DNA of 33,873 bases from Xanthomarina maritima. Its GTDB lineage: Bacteria; Bacteroidota; Bacteroidia; Flavobacteriales; Flavobacteriaceae. The notes below the pieces were generated by a model. The model worked only from the letters and a program-made list of their open reading frames with translations. It ran no database searches and was not told the DNA's origin. Below, in pieces: positions 9,417 through 17,259 of this stretch. A program made the position numbers and the translations under genes. The stretch is taken from the NCBI RefSeq assembly GCF_008084905.1, contig NZ_VSFC01000002.1, positions 1 to 33,873 of the forward strand. Reading direction: 5' to 3'. Positions within the stretch are counted from its first letter, which is position 1; every line of letters begins with the position of its first letter.

Positions 9417-12400
9417 ATGTTAGAAAACATTATCAAATTCAGTTTAAAGAATAAACTCATTATTCTACTTTTTATGGCATTTGTTGTAGGCTTTGGAATA
9501 TTCTCCATAACGCAAATACCAATTGGAGCTGTTCCAGATATTACCAACAACCAAGTGCAAGTTATTACTACATCTAGAAATTTATCGACACAAGATGTGG
9601 AACAGTTTATTACTTATCCCGTGGAATTAGAAATGGCTAATCTGCCTGGGGTTGTAGAAATTCGATCGGTTTCAAAATTTGGTCTTTCAGTAGTAACCAT
9701 TGTTTTTGAAGACGATTTAGGCACCTATTTACCAAGACAACTTATTGCCGAAAAAATTAAATCTGCCTCTGAAAAAATCCCAGAAGGATTTGGCTCTCCA
9801 GAAATGGGACCAATAACCACTGGATTAGGAGAAATTTATCAATACATTCTAGATATAAAACCCGAATTTAAAGACAGATATTCCACAACCGATTTAAGAA
9901 CCATTCAAGATTGGGTTGTTAAACGTCAGCTTTCAGGAATTCCTGGAGTAGTTGAGGTAAATACTTGGGGAGGATTTTTAAAACAGTACGAAGTAGCCAT
10001 CAATCCACAAAAGTTGGATGCTATAAATATTACTGTTTCAGAAATTTACACAGCTTTAGAAAAAAACAATAGTGTTGCTGGTGGAGGTTATATTGAAAAA
10101 AGCAATCAAGCTTTTTTTATTCGTGGTGAAGGTTTAATAGAATCGTTAGAAGACATTGGCAATATTGTGGTTAAAAACGACGGCATTCCTATATTCATAA
10201 AAGATATTGCCAAAGTAGGCTTTGGAAGTGCTACACGTTTTGGAGCCATTACTGGAAATGGTGAAGGCGAAAAAGTGCTTGGACAAATAATGATGCTGAA
10301 AGATGGGAACTCAAAACAAATAATAGATGATGTGAAAGAACGCATAACATCTATTCAAAATTCGCTTCCAGAAGGTGTTTATATTAATGGCTTTTTAGAA
10401 AGAAGTGAGCTTATAAATAAAACCACATTCACTGTGGCTGAAAATCTCATTTTAGGTTCTCTAATCGTCATTTTTGTTGTGGTTTTACTATTAGGTAATT
10501 GGCGTTCTGGTTTAGTTGTTGCTTCAGTTATTCCATTAAGTTTATTGTTTGCAATTTCATTAATGAATATCTTCGGAATCGATGCTAATTTAATGAGTCT
10601 TGGAGCTATCGATTTCGGAATAATTATAGATGGAGCTGTTATTATTGTTGAATATATTGCTTTTCAAATTACAGCCCAAAGCGCTAAAATCAAATCGCTA
10701 TCTAAAGTAGATCAGCAAGCAGATATCGATACTATAACTTTAAAAAGTTCATCAAAAATGATGAATTCTGCCATTTTTGGACAGCTTATTATTTTAATCG
10801 TTTTCATTCCAATTTTATCATTAAGTGGTGTTGAAGGAAAAATGTTTAAACCCATGGCAATGACTTTTAGTTTTGCATTAGTTGGAGCCATGATTTTCTG
10901 TTTAACTTATGTGCCAGTAATTTCTTCCATGTTTTTGAAACCAAGTGTTCAAAGTGACAGAAATATTTCAGTTAGACTCATGGCTACAATAACCAAGGCT
11001 TACAAGCCAATAATAAACTGGGCTTTGTCAAACAAAAGAATCGTTATTTCACTTTCTGTTATTTTATTAACTTCAAGTATTTGGATTTTCAGCAGAATGG
11101 GAGGCGAATTTGTACCTACTCTCGACGAAGGAGATTTTGTCATTCAACCTGTTTTAAAAACGGGAACATCATTAAGTAAAACCATAGAAATCACGACAAG
11201 GATAGAACAAATTTTACTAGATAATTTCCCAGAAGTTGACCAAGTAGTTAGTAGAATTGGTGCTGCAGAAGTTCCAACAGACCCAATGTCTATGGAAGAA
11301 AGCGATGTTATTATTAAACTAAAACCTATAAAACAATGGGTGTCTGCTTCTAATAAAGATGAATTGGCAGATAAATTTAAAGAAGCATTAGAAGTTATTC
11401 CAGATATGGAAGTGGAATTTACGCAACCTATAGAAATGCGTTTTAATGAACTAATTACAGGTGTTCGAGCTGATGTTGCCATTAAAATTTTTGGTGAAGA
11501 CTTAAATATTCTCGCTAATAAAGCAAATGAAATTAGAAATCTCATTGAACATGTAGAAGGAGCTTCAGATATCATCATTGAAAAAGTGGAAGGTTTGCCA
11601 CAAATGAGCGTTAGCTTCAGCCGAAGTAAAATTGCCAGATATGGTTTAAATATTGCCGATTTAAATCAAATGATAACTATGGGTTTTTCAGGTGATGCTG
11701 TTGGTTCTGTCTTTGAAGGCGAAAAACGTTTTGATTTAGTCATTCGATTAGAAGAAGACCAAAGAAAAAATCTTGAAAGTCTTCAATATCTGTATGTCGA
11801 TCTGCCAAATAATGAAGGTAAAATTCCTTTAAGCGAATTAGCTGAAATAACATATACAACTGGTCCTGCAAAAATTTCCAGAGACGATACAAAACGACGC
11901 ATTGTAGTTGGAATAAATGTGAGAAATAGAGATTTGCAATCTGTTGTAAACGATGTTAAAACTATTTTAGATAAAGACCTGGAATTACCAGTAGGATACA
12001 CCATTACTTATGGTGGCCAATTCGAAAATTTACAAAGCGCCAAAGCACGACTTATGGTGGCTGTTCCAATAGCATTGATTCTAATTTTTATACTACTTCA
12101 TTTTGCCTTTGGTTCTATTAAAGAAGCGCTTATGGTTTATTCTGCAATTCCATTGTCTGCTGTTGGTGGTATTCTCTTATTATGGATTAGGGATTTGCCT
12201 TTTAGTATTTCTGCAGGAGTTGGTTTTATAGCTTTATTCGGAATTGCTGTTTTAAATGGTATTGTGCTTATAGAACATTTTAAAGAATTAAAAGAACAAG
12301 GTATGACTAATATTGAAAAACTTATAAAACGTGGCACTACCGAAAGACTTCGTCCTGTTTTGCTTACTGCAGCAGCAGCAGCTCTAGGGTTTTTACCTAT

Positions 12401-13733
12401 GGCCATTTCTACCAATGCTGGAGCCGAAGTTCAAAGACCTTTAGCAACAGTGGTTATTGGAGGATTAGTATCTGCAACCATTTTAACACTTGTGGTTCTT
12501 CCAGTATTGTATGCTTGGTTTGAAACTAAAAAAAATATGAAGGTGAATAAAAAAGGAATTGCCTCTGTAATTGTTTTATTAATATCGATTGGGATGAATG
12601 CACAACAAAATCCAATAGATGTTACTCAAACTTTAAAACTAGCTATTGAAAATAATTCGGGTTTGAAAGCATGGTCTTTAAAAGTAGACGAAGCTGATGC
12701 TTTAATTGAGAGTGCCTTTAATTTTGATAAAACGTCTTTATATTATAATTACGACGAGAGTAATTTGGTTGGAAACAACGATCCTTTAAATGTTTTTGGA
12801 ATTTCGCAAGACTTTAAATTTCCAACGGTTTATTTTGCCGATAAAAAAGTAAACAAAGCCCAACATCTATTACAGGAATCTCAATATAATATTCAAATTC
12901 AACAGTTAAAACGTGATGTTTACGCTAAATATTATCAGTTAAGTTACACTAAAAACAAAGCGAAAGCCTATCATTATCTGGATAGTTTATATCAAAATTT
13001 CGCCAAATCGGCCGAACGTCGTTTTGAATTAGGTGAAACAAATTATCTGGAAATGATAACGGCAAAATCCAAACAAAAACAATTGGAAACCCTTTATAAA
13101 CAGGCTTTACAAGACATTGTATTAGCCACAGAACAATTGAAAAAAGTTGTTCAAATTGATAATTTATCGATAACAGACCAACCTCTTAAAAAATTAGAAT
13201 TAGAGACTGTTACCATAGCAAATAACATTGGTTTAGAGACTTTCGAATTTTCTAAAATCTATTACAAGGCATTAAATCAAAAAGAGAAACAAAGTCTTTT
13301 ACCAGATTTAAACGTAGAATATTTTCAAGGTACTAATAGTGGTATCGACAAAAATTTTATTGGTTATACTTTTGGCGTGAAAATACCATTGTTTTTTAGT
13401 GGGAATACATCTAAAATAAAAGCATCTAAAATTGCTCAAGAAGTTGCCGAAGAACAGCAACAAGATTATCAGATAAGACTTGATACAGAATATCAATCGT
13501 TATTGGCAAAACTTCAGCAAAACGAAGAAGCCATTAATTATTACGAAACCCAAGGTAAAACCCTTTCAGAAGAAATAATAAAAACGGCTGAAAGAACTTT
13601 TAAAGAAGGTGAAATAGATTTCTTTCAATACATACAAAGTATTGAAACCGCAAAAGATATAGAACTCACTTATCTAGATAATTTAAACACATACAATCAA
13701 ACAATTATTGCCATCAATTATTTAATTTTATAA
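9417..13733 (+). CDS. CusA/CzcA-family heavy-metal RND efflux pump fused to a TolC-like outer-membrane domain
   Basis: Protein of 1438 residues joining two parts of a tripartite metal exporter. Residues 1-1040 form a complete HME-type RND transporter. The fourth transmembrane helix carries the proton-relay residues Asp399, Asp405 and Glu412 in IDFGIIIDGAVIIVE, the same spacing as in CzcA, and VPTDPMSMEESD lies in the porter region. Residue 1041 is a methionine that starts a signal-peptide-like stretch (MKVNKKGIASVIVLLISIGMNAQ). About 375 residues of TolC/CusC-like helical hairpins follow, for example ALIESAFNFDKTSLYYNYD and AERRFELGETNYLEMI. Such fusions are known in Bacteroidota as far as can be recalled. 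The metal is not certain; Cu, Ag, Zn, Co and Cd are all possible. The adaptor gene follows after 2 bp, implying translational coupling. Confidence 0.93.
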   Translation: MLENIIKFSLKNKLIILLFMAFVVGFGIFSITQIPIGAVPDITNNQVQVITTSRNLSTQDVEQFITYPVELEMANLPGVVEIRSVSKFGLSVVTIVFEDDLGTYLPRQLIAEKIKSASEKIPEGFGSPEMGPITTGLGEIYQYILDIKPEFKDRYSTTDLRTIQDWVVKRQLSGIPGVVEVNTWGGFLKQYEVAINPQKLDAINITVSEIYTALEKNNSVAGGGYIEKSNQAFFIRGEGLIESLEDIGNIVVKNDGIPIFIKDIAKVGFGSATRFGAITGNGEGEKVLGQIMMLKDGNSKQIIDDVKERITSIQNSLPEGVYINGFLERSELINKTTFTVAENLILGSLIVIFVVVLLLGNWRSGLVVASVIPLSLLFAISLMNIFGIDANLMSLGAIDFGIIIDGAVIIVEYIAFQITAQSAKIKSLSKVDQQADIDTITLKSSSKMMNSAIFGQLIILIVFIPILSLSGVEGKMFKPMAMTFSFALVGAMIFCLTYVPVISSMFLKPSVQSDRNISVRLMATITKAYKPIINWALSNKRIVISLSVILLTSSIWIFSRMGGEFVPTLDEGDFVIQPVLKTGTSLSKTIEITTRIEQILLDNFPEVDQVVSRIGAAEVPTDPMSMEESDVIIKLKPIKQWVSASNKDELADKFKEALEVIPDMEVEFTQPIEMRFNELITGVRADVAIKIFGEDLNILANKANEIRNLIEHVEGASDIIIEKVEGLPQMSVSFSRSKIARYGLNIADLNQMITMGFSGDAVGSVFEGEKRFDLVIRLEEDQRKNLESLQYLYVDLPNNEGKIPLSELAEITYTTGPAKISRDDTKRRIVVGINVRNRDLQSVVNDVKTILDKDLELPVGYTITYGGQFENLQSAKARLMVAVPIALILIFILLHFAFGSIKEALMVYSAIPLSAVGGILLLWIRDLPFSISAGVGFIALFGIAVLNGIVLIEHFKELKEQGMTNIEKLIKRGTTERLRPVLLTAAAAALGFLPMAISTNAGAEVQRPLATVVIGGLVSATILTLVVLPVLYAWFETKKNMKVNKKGIASVIVLLISIGMNAQQNPIDVTQTLKLAIENNSGLKAWSLKVDEADALIESAFNFDKTSLYYNYDESNLVGNNDPLNVFGISQDFKFPTVYFADKKVNKAQHLLQESQYNIQIQQLKRDVYAKYYQLSYTKNKAKAYHYLDSLYQNFAKSAERRFELGETNYLEMITAKSKQKQLETLYKQALQDIVLATEQLKKVVQIDNLSITDQPLKKLELETVTIANNIGLETFEFSKIYYKALNQKEKQSLLPDLNVEYFQGTNSGIDKNFIGYTFGVKIPLFFSGNTSKIKASKIAQEVAEEQQQDYQIRLDTEYQSLLAKLQQNEEAINYYETQGKTLSEEIIKTAERTFKEGEIDFFQYIQSIETAKDIELTYLDNLNTYNQTIIAINYLIL

Positions 13734-13735
13734 AA

Positions 13736-14866
13736 ATGAAAAACCTATATATCTTATTATTTTCAATGGTTTTTGTAGCCTGTGTAAATTCAGAAAAAAA
13801 CATTGAAACAGTTGTTGAAGTTGAAACTTCTACAGAGGAAATAACTGTTAACAAACAACAATTTGAAGGTGAAAAAATGACCTTTGGTTCACTTTCAGAA
13901 GAGGAATTTAATGAAATTGTAAAAGCCAATGGCATGATAGATGTGCCACCTCACAATAAATCTAGTGTCACATCTTTTATTGGAGGCTATATTACCAAAA
14001 CACCATTATTAGTTGGAGATAAAGTTGAAAAAGGACAAATATTGGTTACTCTTGAGAATCCAGAATATGTAGAAATTCAGCAAAACTATTTAGAAGTTGC
14101 AGAACAATTAAACTATTTAAAATCTGAATTTACCAGACAAAAAACATTGTTCGATGAAAACATCACCTCACAAAAAAACTTCTTAAAAGCTGAAAGCACC
14201 TATAAAAGTAATCTTGCTCATTTCAATGGTTTACGAAAAAAGCTAGAAATGATGCATATTAATCCTACTTTAGTAGAACAAGGTCAAATTTCTTCTACCA
14301 TAAATTTATATGCTGCAATAACAGGCTATGTAACCAACATAAATGTAAGCAATGGAACTTATGTGTCACCAGCAGATATAGTTATGGAGATTGTTGATAC
14401 AGATCACATTCATTTAGAGCTTTCAGTTTTTGAAAAAGACATTTTAAAGATTAAAAAAGATCAAGTAATACGTTTTAAAATTCCTGAAGCTTCAAACGAC
14501 ACATTTATGGCAGAAGTCCATTTAGTTGGTACAACTATAGACGAAAAAAGCAGACGTGTTAAAGTTCATGGACATATTGATAACACGCAAACTAATTTTA
14601 TTGTTGGTATGTTTGTAGAAGCTGAAATTATAGTCCATAGCAATAAAAGTTTAGCCTTACCAAAAGAAGCCATTCTAAATGTTGAAAGTGATTTTATTGT
14701 ACTAATTTTAAAAGATGAAACAGATACAGAATATCATCTTGAAAAAGTAAAAATAGATCAAGGAAAAGAAACGGAAACTTTTGTGGAAGTTTTAAATTCG
14801 GGAGATTTGAAAGACAAACAAATTATTACAAAAGGAACTTACATGTTACTCTCTGGAGGTGAATAA
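13736..14866 (+). CDS. RND efflux periplasmic adaptor lipoprotein (CusB/CzcB type)
   Basis: Membrane-fusion protein of 376 residues linking the inner-membrane pump to the outer-membrane channel. A lipoprotein signal ends at FVACVNS (Cys16). Residues about 75-105 form the first half of the lipoyl/barrel-sandwich domain (GGYITKTPLLVGDKVEKGQILVTL). A helical hairpin covers about 105-170, and the second lipoyl half starts near NLYAAITGYVTNINVSNGTYV. The beta-barrel contains SVFEKDILKIKKDQ, and the membrane-proximal domain follows to the end. Its ATG lies 2 bp after the pump stop and the ATPase gene follows 21 bp downstream, so the cluster reads as one operon. No extra metal-binding N-terminal His or Met cluster is obvious. 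Confidence 0.92.
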   Translation: MKNLYILLFSMVFVACVNSEKNIETVVEVETSTEEITVNKQQFEGEKMTFGSLSEEEFNEIVKANGMIDVPPHNKSSVTSFIGGYITKTPLLVGDKVEKGQILVTLENPEYVEIQQNYLEVAEQLNYLKSEFTRQKTLFDENITSQKNFLKAESTYKSNLAHFNGLRKKLEMMHINPTLVEQGQISSTINLYAAITGYVTNINVSNGTYVSPADIVMEIVDTDHIHLELSVFEKDILKIKKDQVIRFKIPEASNDTFMAEVHLVGTTIDEKSRRVKVHGHIDNTQTNFIVGMFVEAEIIVHSNKSLALPKEAILNVESDFIVLILKDETDTEYHLEKVKIDQGKETETFVEVLNSGDLKDKQIITKGTYMLLSGGE

Positions 14867-14887
14867 TACCAATAATAGAAATTTTAA

Positions 14888-16861
14888 ATGAAAGAACATA
14901 AAAAGGATTCACATTACCACGAACATGGTGGCATTTTTGGAAAGAAAACCGAATTATATTTTTCAATTCTTTGTGGTGTCTTTTTAGTTCTTGGGTTTGT
15001 ATTCGAAAAAACTAACTTTTCATCTTTTTGGGTTTATCAAACAAATTATATTTTATCTTATTTTTTTGGTGGTTATTTTATAAGCATAGAGGCAACCAAA
15101 AAAATCTCTAAAGGTGGTTTTGATATCGATTTTTTAATGATAGCAGCAGCCATTGGAGCCGCTTATATTGGAAGTTGGGCTGAAGGTGCTTTGCTATTAT
15201 TTTTGTTTAGTCTAGGTCATGCTTTAGAAAGCTATGCCATGAATAAAGCTACCAAATCCATTGAAGCTTTAAGCGATTTATCGCCTAAAACAGCTTTAGT
15301 AAAAAAAGATGGAAAACTAATAGAAACACCTATCGAGCAATTACATATCAACGATATTATTGTTATAAAACCAAACACTAAAATTGCTGCAGATGGTGTA
15401 ATAATTAAAGGCAATAGCAGCATCAATCAAGCTCCAATTACTGGAGAAAGTATGCCTGTTGACAAATCAGCAATTGCAAATATCAATAATTTACCAGACT
15501 TTAAAGACATAGACAAAAACCACATTGTATTTACTGGAACTATAAATGGTGATGGACATATTGAGGTTTTAGTTTTAAAATTGAGTGAAGATTCATCAGT
15601 GGCTCGTTTGATAAAAATGGTCAGTGAGGTTGAAACACAGAAATCGCCAACCCAGCGTCTAACAAAAAAATTCGAAAAGATTTATGTTCCACTTGTTATT
15701 ATTTTAGTTATTTCTTTATGTTTTACATACTTATTTTTGGATGAAACATTTCAAGAAAGTTTATATCGAGCCATAACCGTTTTAGTAGCTGCAAGTCCTT
15801 GTGCTTTAGCTATTTCTACACCAAGTGCTGTATTGAGTGGTATTGCAAGAGCAGCACAAAAAGGGGTTTTAATAAAAGGTGGAAAAGCTCTAGAAGATTT
15901 AGGTATGATTACAACTATTGCTTTCGATAAAACTGGAACACTTACCGAAGGAAAACCTAAGTTAACTAACGTTATACCTATTAAAGGATTTAATAAAACA
16001 GATTTTGTACAATTAGTTTTAGATGTTGAAAGTTTAAGCAATCATCCACTAGCTAAAGCAATTTCTAAAGATCTTAAGGAAAAATATAACATTGTTTATA
16101 TAGGAAATGCTACTGAAATTAATGCCATTCAAGGAAAAGGCATCCAAGCCATTTATAAAAATGAAAGTGTTTTTATAGGAAACACTAAATTGATGCAAGA
16201 TGAAGACATTACAGTTGAAGATTCTGTAAAATCAAAGATGAACGGTTTATTGGAACAAGGGCATACTGTGATGCTTGTAGCATTTAAAAATGAAATGGTT
16301 GGTTTGATTAGCGTCATGGACGTACCAAGAAAAACTGCAGTAAGCACTTTAAAACGCTTAAAAGACATTGGCATTAAACGGATGATTATGCTTACTGGAG
16401 ATCACCAAAATGTAGGAGACACCATAGCAAAACAAATAGGTTTAACCGAAGCTAAAGGCAATTTGTTGCCTGAAGACAAAGTAGAAGCCATAAAAATATT
16501 ATTAAAAGAAGATAAAAAAATAGCCATGGTTGGCGATGGTGTTAACGATGCTCCAGCAATGGCTTTAAGTACAGTTAGTGTTGCCATGGGAGCTGCAGGA
16601 AGCGATGTGGCTTTAGAAACTGCAGATGTTGCCTTGATGTCTGACAAAATAGAAAGGCTTCCATTTGTTATTGGTTTAAGCAGAGAATCAAAACGTATTA
16701 TAAAACAAAATATTTTTATAAGTTTAGGTGTGGTTGCATTGTTGGTTCCAGTTACTATTTTAGGTTTAACAAATATTGGCTTGGCAGTTCTTTTTCATGA
16801 AGGTTCGACTATTGTAGTTGTAATTAATGCCTTGCGATTACTTCGATATAAATTAGACTAG
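14888..16861 (+). CDS. Heavy-metal-exporting P1B-type ATPase, P1B-4-like (Co/Zn/Fe)
   Basis: P-type ATPase of 657 residues that would pump divalent metal ions out of the cytosol. Visible motifs are TGES at 185-188 (actuator), SPC at 303-305 in the sixth membrane helix, DKTGTLTEG with phosphorylated Asp347, the P1B hallmark His-Pro at 386-387, and GDGVNDAPAMA. The last membrane segment contains HEGSTIVVVINALRLL from His637. SPC with an HEGxT-type motif is the pattern of the P1B-4 subgroup (Co, Zn, Fe), unlike the CPC of copper and ZntA-type pumps. There is no N-terminal CxxC domain, but the start is His-rich (HYHEHGG). It ends the efflux operon and is followed by a strong terminator. Confidence 0.92.
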   Translation: MKEHKKDSHYHEHGGIFGKKTELYFSILCGVFLVLGFVFEKTNFSSFWVYQTNYILSYFFGGYFISIEATKKISKGGFDIDFLMIAAAIGAAYIGSWAEGALLLFLFSLGHALESYAMNKATKSIEALSDLSPKTALVKKDGKLIETPIEQLHINDIIVIKPNTKIAADGVIIKGNSSINQAPITGESMPVDKSAIANINNLPDFKDIDKNHIVFTGTINGDGHIEVLVLKLSEDSSVARLIKMVSEVETQKSPTQRLTKKFEKIYVPLVIILVISLCFTYLFLDETFQESLYRAITVLVAASPCALAISTPSAVLSGIARAAQKGVLIKGGKALEDLGMITTIAFDKTGTLTEGKPKLTNVIPIKGFNKTDFVQLVLDVESLSNHPLAKAISKDLKEKYNIVYIGNATEINAIQGKGIQAIYKNESVFIGNTKLMQDEDITVEDSVKSKMNGLLEQGHTVMLVAFKNEMVGLISVMDVPRKTAVSTLKRLKDIGIKRMIMLTGDHQNVGDTIAKQIGLTEAKGNLLPEDKVEAIKILLKEDKKIAMVGDGVNDAPAMALSTVSVAMGAAGSDVALETADVALMSDKIERLPFVIGLSRESKRIIKQNIFISLGVVALLVPVTILGLTNIGLAVLFHEGSTIVVVINALRLLRYKLD

Positions 16862-16866
16862 AAAAC

Positions 16867-16905
16867 AAAACTCCCAAGCTAATGCAGCTTGGGAGTTTTA
16901 ATTTT
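16867..16905 (+). terminator. Strong intrinsic terminator of the metal-efflux operon
   Basis: AAAACTCCCAAGCT pairs with AGCTTGGGAGTTTT (14-bp arms 16867-16880 and 16886-16899) around an AATGC loop, followed by a T-rich tail. It lies 6 bp after the ATPase stop. A close relative ends the next cassette at 18435-18468. Confidence 0.93.
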
Positions 16906-16933
16906 TAGATTCTTCACGTTGTTCAGTATGACA
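16902..16933 (+). repeat. REP-like intergenic unit, short copy
   Basis: TTTTTAGATTCTTCACGTT directly follows the terminator and leads into TTCAGTATGACA. The same order of terminator plus this sequence is found at 18435-18525 in a longer form containing ACACTTCGACTTGC. With the terminators, the two copies form imperfect direct repeats around cassette A. Confidence 0.7.
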
Positions 16934-16958
16934 CATTATATACGACATCTTATTAAAT

Positions 16959-16973
16959 TACGGAAAAACCGTA
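16959..16973 (+). promoter_or_regulatory. Dyad operator TACGG-N5-CCGTA, locus A
   Basis: TACGG and CCGTA are separated by AAAAA; in this copy the arms extend to 8 bp (AATTACGG/CCGTAATT, 16956-16976). The same dyad with the same 5-bp spacing occurs at locus B (27117-27131) at the matching place upstream of the promoter. It is probably a binding site for a dimeric regulator, identity unknown. Confidence 0.7.
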
Positions 16974-16986
16974 ATTGATTTTAGCA

Positions 16987-17008
16987 CTTTTCGATGAAAT
17001 GCACAAAT
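16987..17008 (+). promoter_or_regulatory. Conserved 22-bp upstream box, locus A
   Basis: This 22-bp segment contains CTTTTCGATGAA and TGCACAAAT separated by one base, and matches the locus B copy (27083-27104, minus strand) at 21 of 22 positions. It ends exactly 13 bp before the TTG of the promoter in both loci, a position suited to an activator site. Confidence 0.75.
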
Positions 17009-17021
17009 TTCATAAAAATGT

Positions 17022-17055
17022 TTGTTTAGTTATTTTTTTTTTTTTTTTACATTTG
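17022..17055 (+). promoter_or_regulatory. Promoter of leader RNA A: TTG-N23-TACATTTG
   Basis: TTG at 17022-17024 and TACATTTG at 17048-17055 match the Bacteroidota -33/-7 pattern with a 23-bp spacer. The spacer is mostly a run of 16 T (17033-17048). Locus B has the identical TTG-N23-TAnnTTTG spacing with a 15-T run. The predicted transcript start is near 17060. Confidence 0.78.
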
Positions 17056-17059
17056 AGTT

Positions 17060-17147
17060 GTCTAAAAATCAAGGCGAGTAAATTTAGAAGTCCCTCAACA
17101 AGGTTTTTAGATATTTAGTTCGAACATAACTAGCGCTAGTTTTTTAT
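17060..17147 (+). ncRNA. Predicted leader small RNA A, with anti-repeat loop
   Basis: A predicted RNA of about 85-90 nt from the promoter at 17022-17055 to a T-run. TCTAAAAA (17061-17068) pairs with TTTTTAGA (17104-17111). Inside, a short GAG/CTC stem (17076-17078, 17094-17096) closes a loop containing TTTAGAAGTC (17083-17092), complementary to the three repeats at 17156-17196. The palindrome GTTCGAAC (17118-17125) then stands 4 nt before CTAGCGCTAG (17130-17139), which is followed by TTTTTT. The same order of parts is found in RNA B. The transcript and its ends are predictions. Confidence 0.65.
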
Positions 17148-17151
17148 TTTT
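17128..17151 (+). terminator. Terminator-like palindrome AACTAGCGCTAGTT with T-run, locus A
   Basis: AACTA and TAGTT pair around GCGC, followed by TTTTTTATTTTT. The stem is short, so termination may be partial or factor-dependent. CTAGCGCTAG plus T-run is identical at locus B. Confidence 0.6.
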
Positions 17152-17155
17152 CAAA

Positions 17156-17196
17156 GACTTCTAATTAAAAAAGCTTCTAAAATTAAGACTTCTAAA
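17156..17196 (+). repeat. Three direct repeats GACTTCTAA complementary to RNA A
   Basis: GACTTCTAA (17156-17164), CTTCTAAA (17174-17181) and GACTTCTAAA (17187-17196), at 15-16 bp periods. They are the reverse complement of the loop sequence TTTAGAAGTC in leader RNA A, with 9, 8 and 10 matching bases. They lie after the terminator and 64-104 bp before the lipoprotein ATG. Confidence 0.75.
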
Positions 17197-17212
17197 CAGA
17201 TTTTGTTTAACC

Positions 17213-17244
17213 AACCAGTTTTGAAAAAATATTTTGAACTGGTT
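17213..17244 (+). promoter_or_regulatory. Inverted repeat AACCAGTT/AACTGGTT before the lipoprotein gene
   Basis: Perfect 8-bp arms (17213-17220 and 17237-17244) 15 bp before the ATG. The left arm, preceded by TTTAACCA, resembles the TTTAACCAGTTT box that follows the repeats at locus B. A possible weak promoter, TTG at 17221-17223, 21 bp, then TAAATTTT, overlaps it and would give a nearly leaderless mRNA. Confidence 0.45.
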
Positions 17245-17259
17245 TAAATTTTAGAAATT

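Noticed and set aside
17156-17196. Repeats as plain protein-binding iterons
   Set aside because: Not fully excluded, but two loci with the same frame would need two different proteins, and an inverted copy would have to fall by chance into the RNA loop in both. RNA pairing explains this more simply.
16959-17259. Known metabolite riboswitch or T-box in leader A
   Set aside because: No conserved core of a riboswitch class familiar to me could be recognised, and the downstream genes are surface proteins, not metabolic genes. A covariance-model scan was not possible here.
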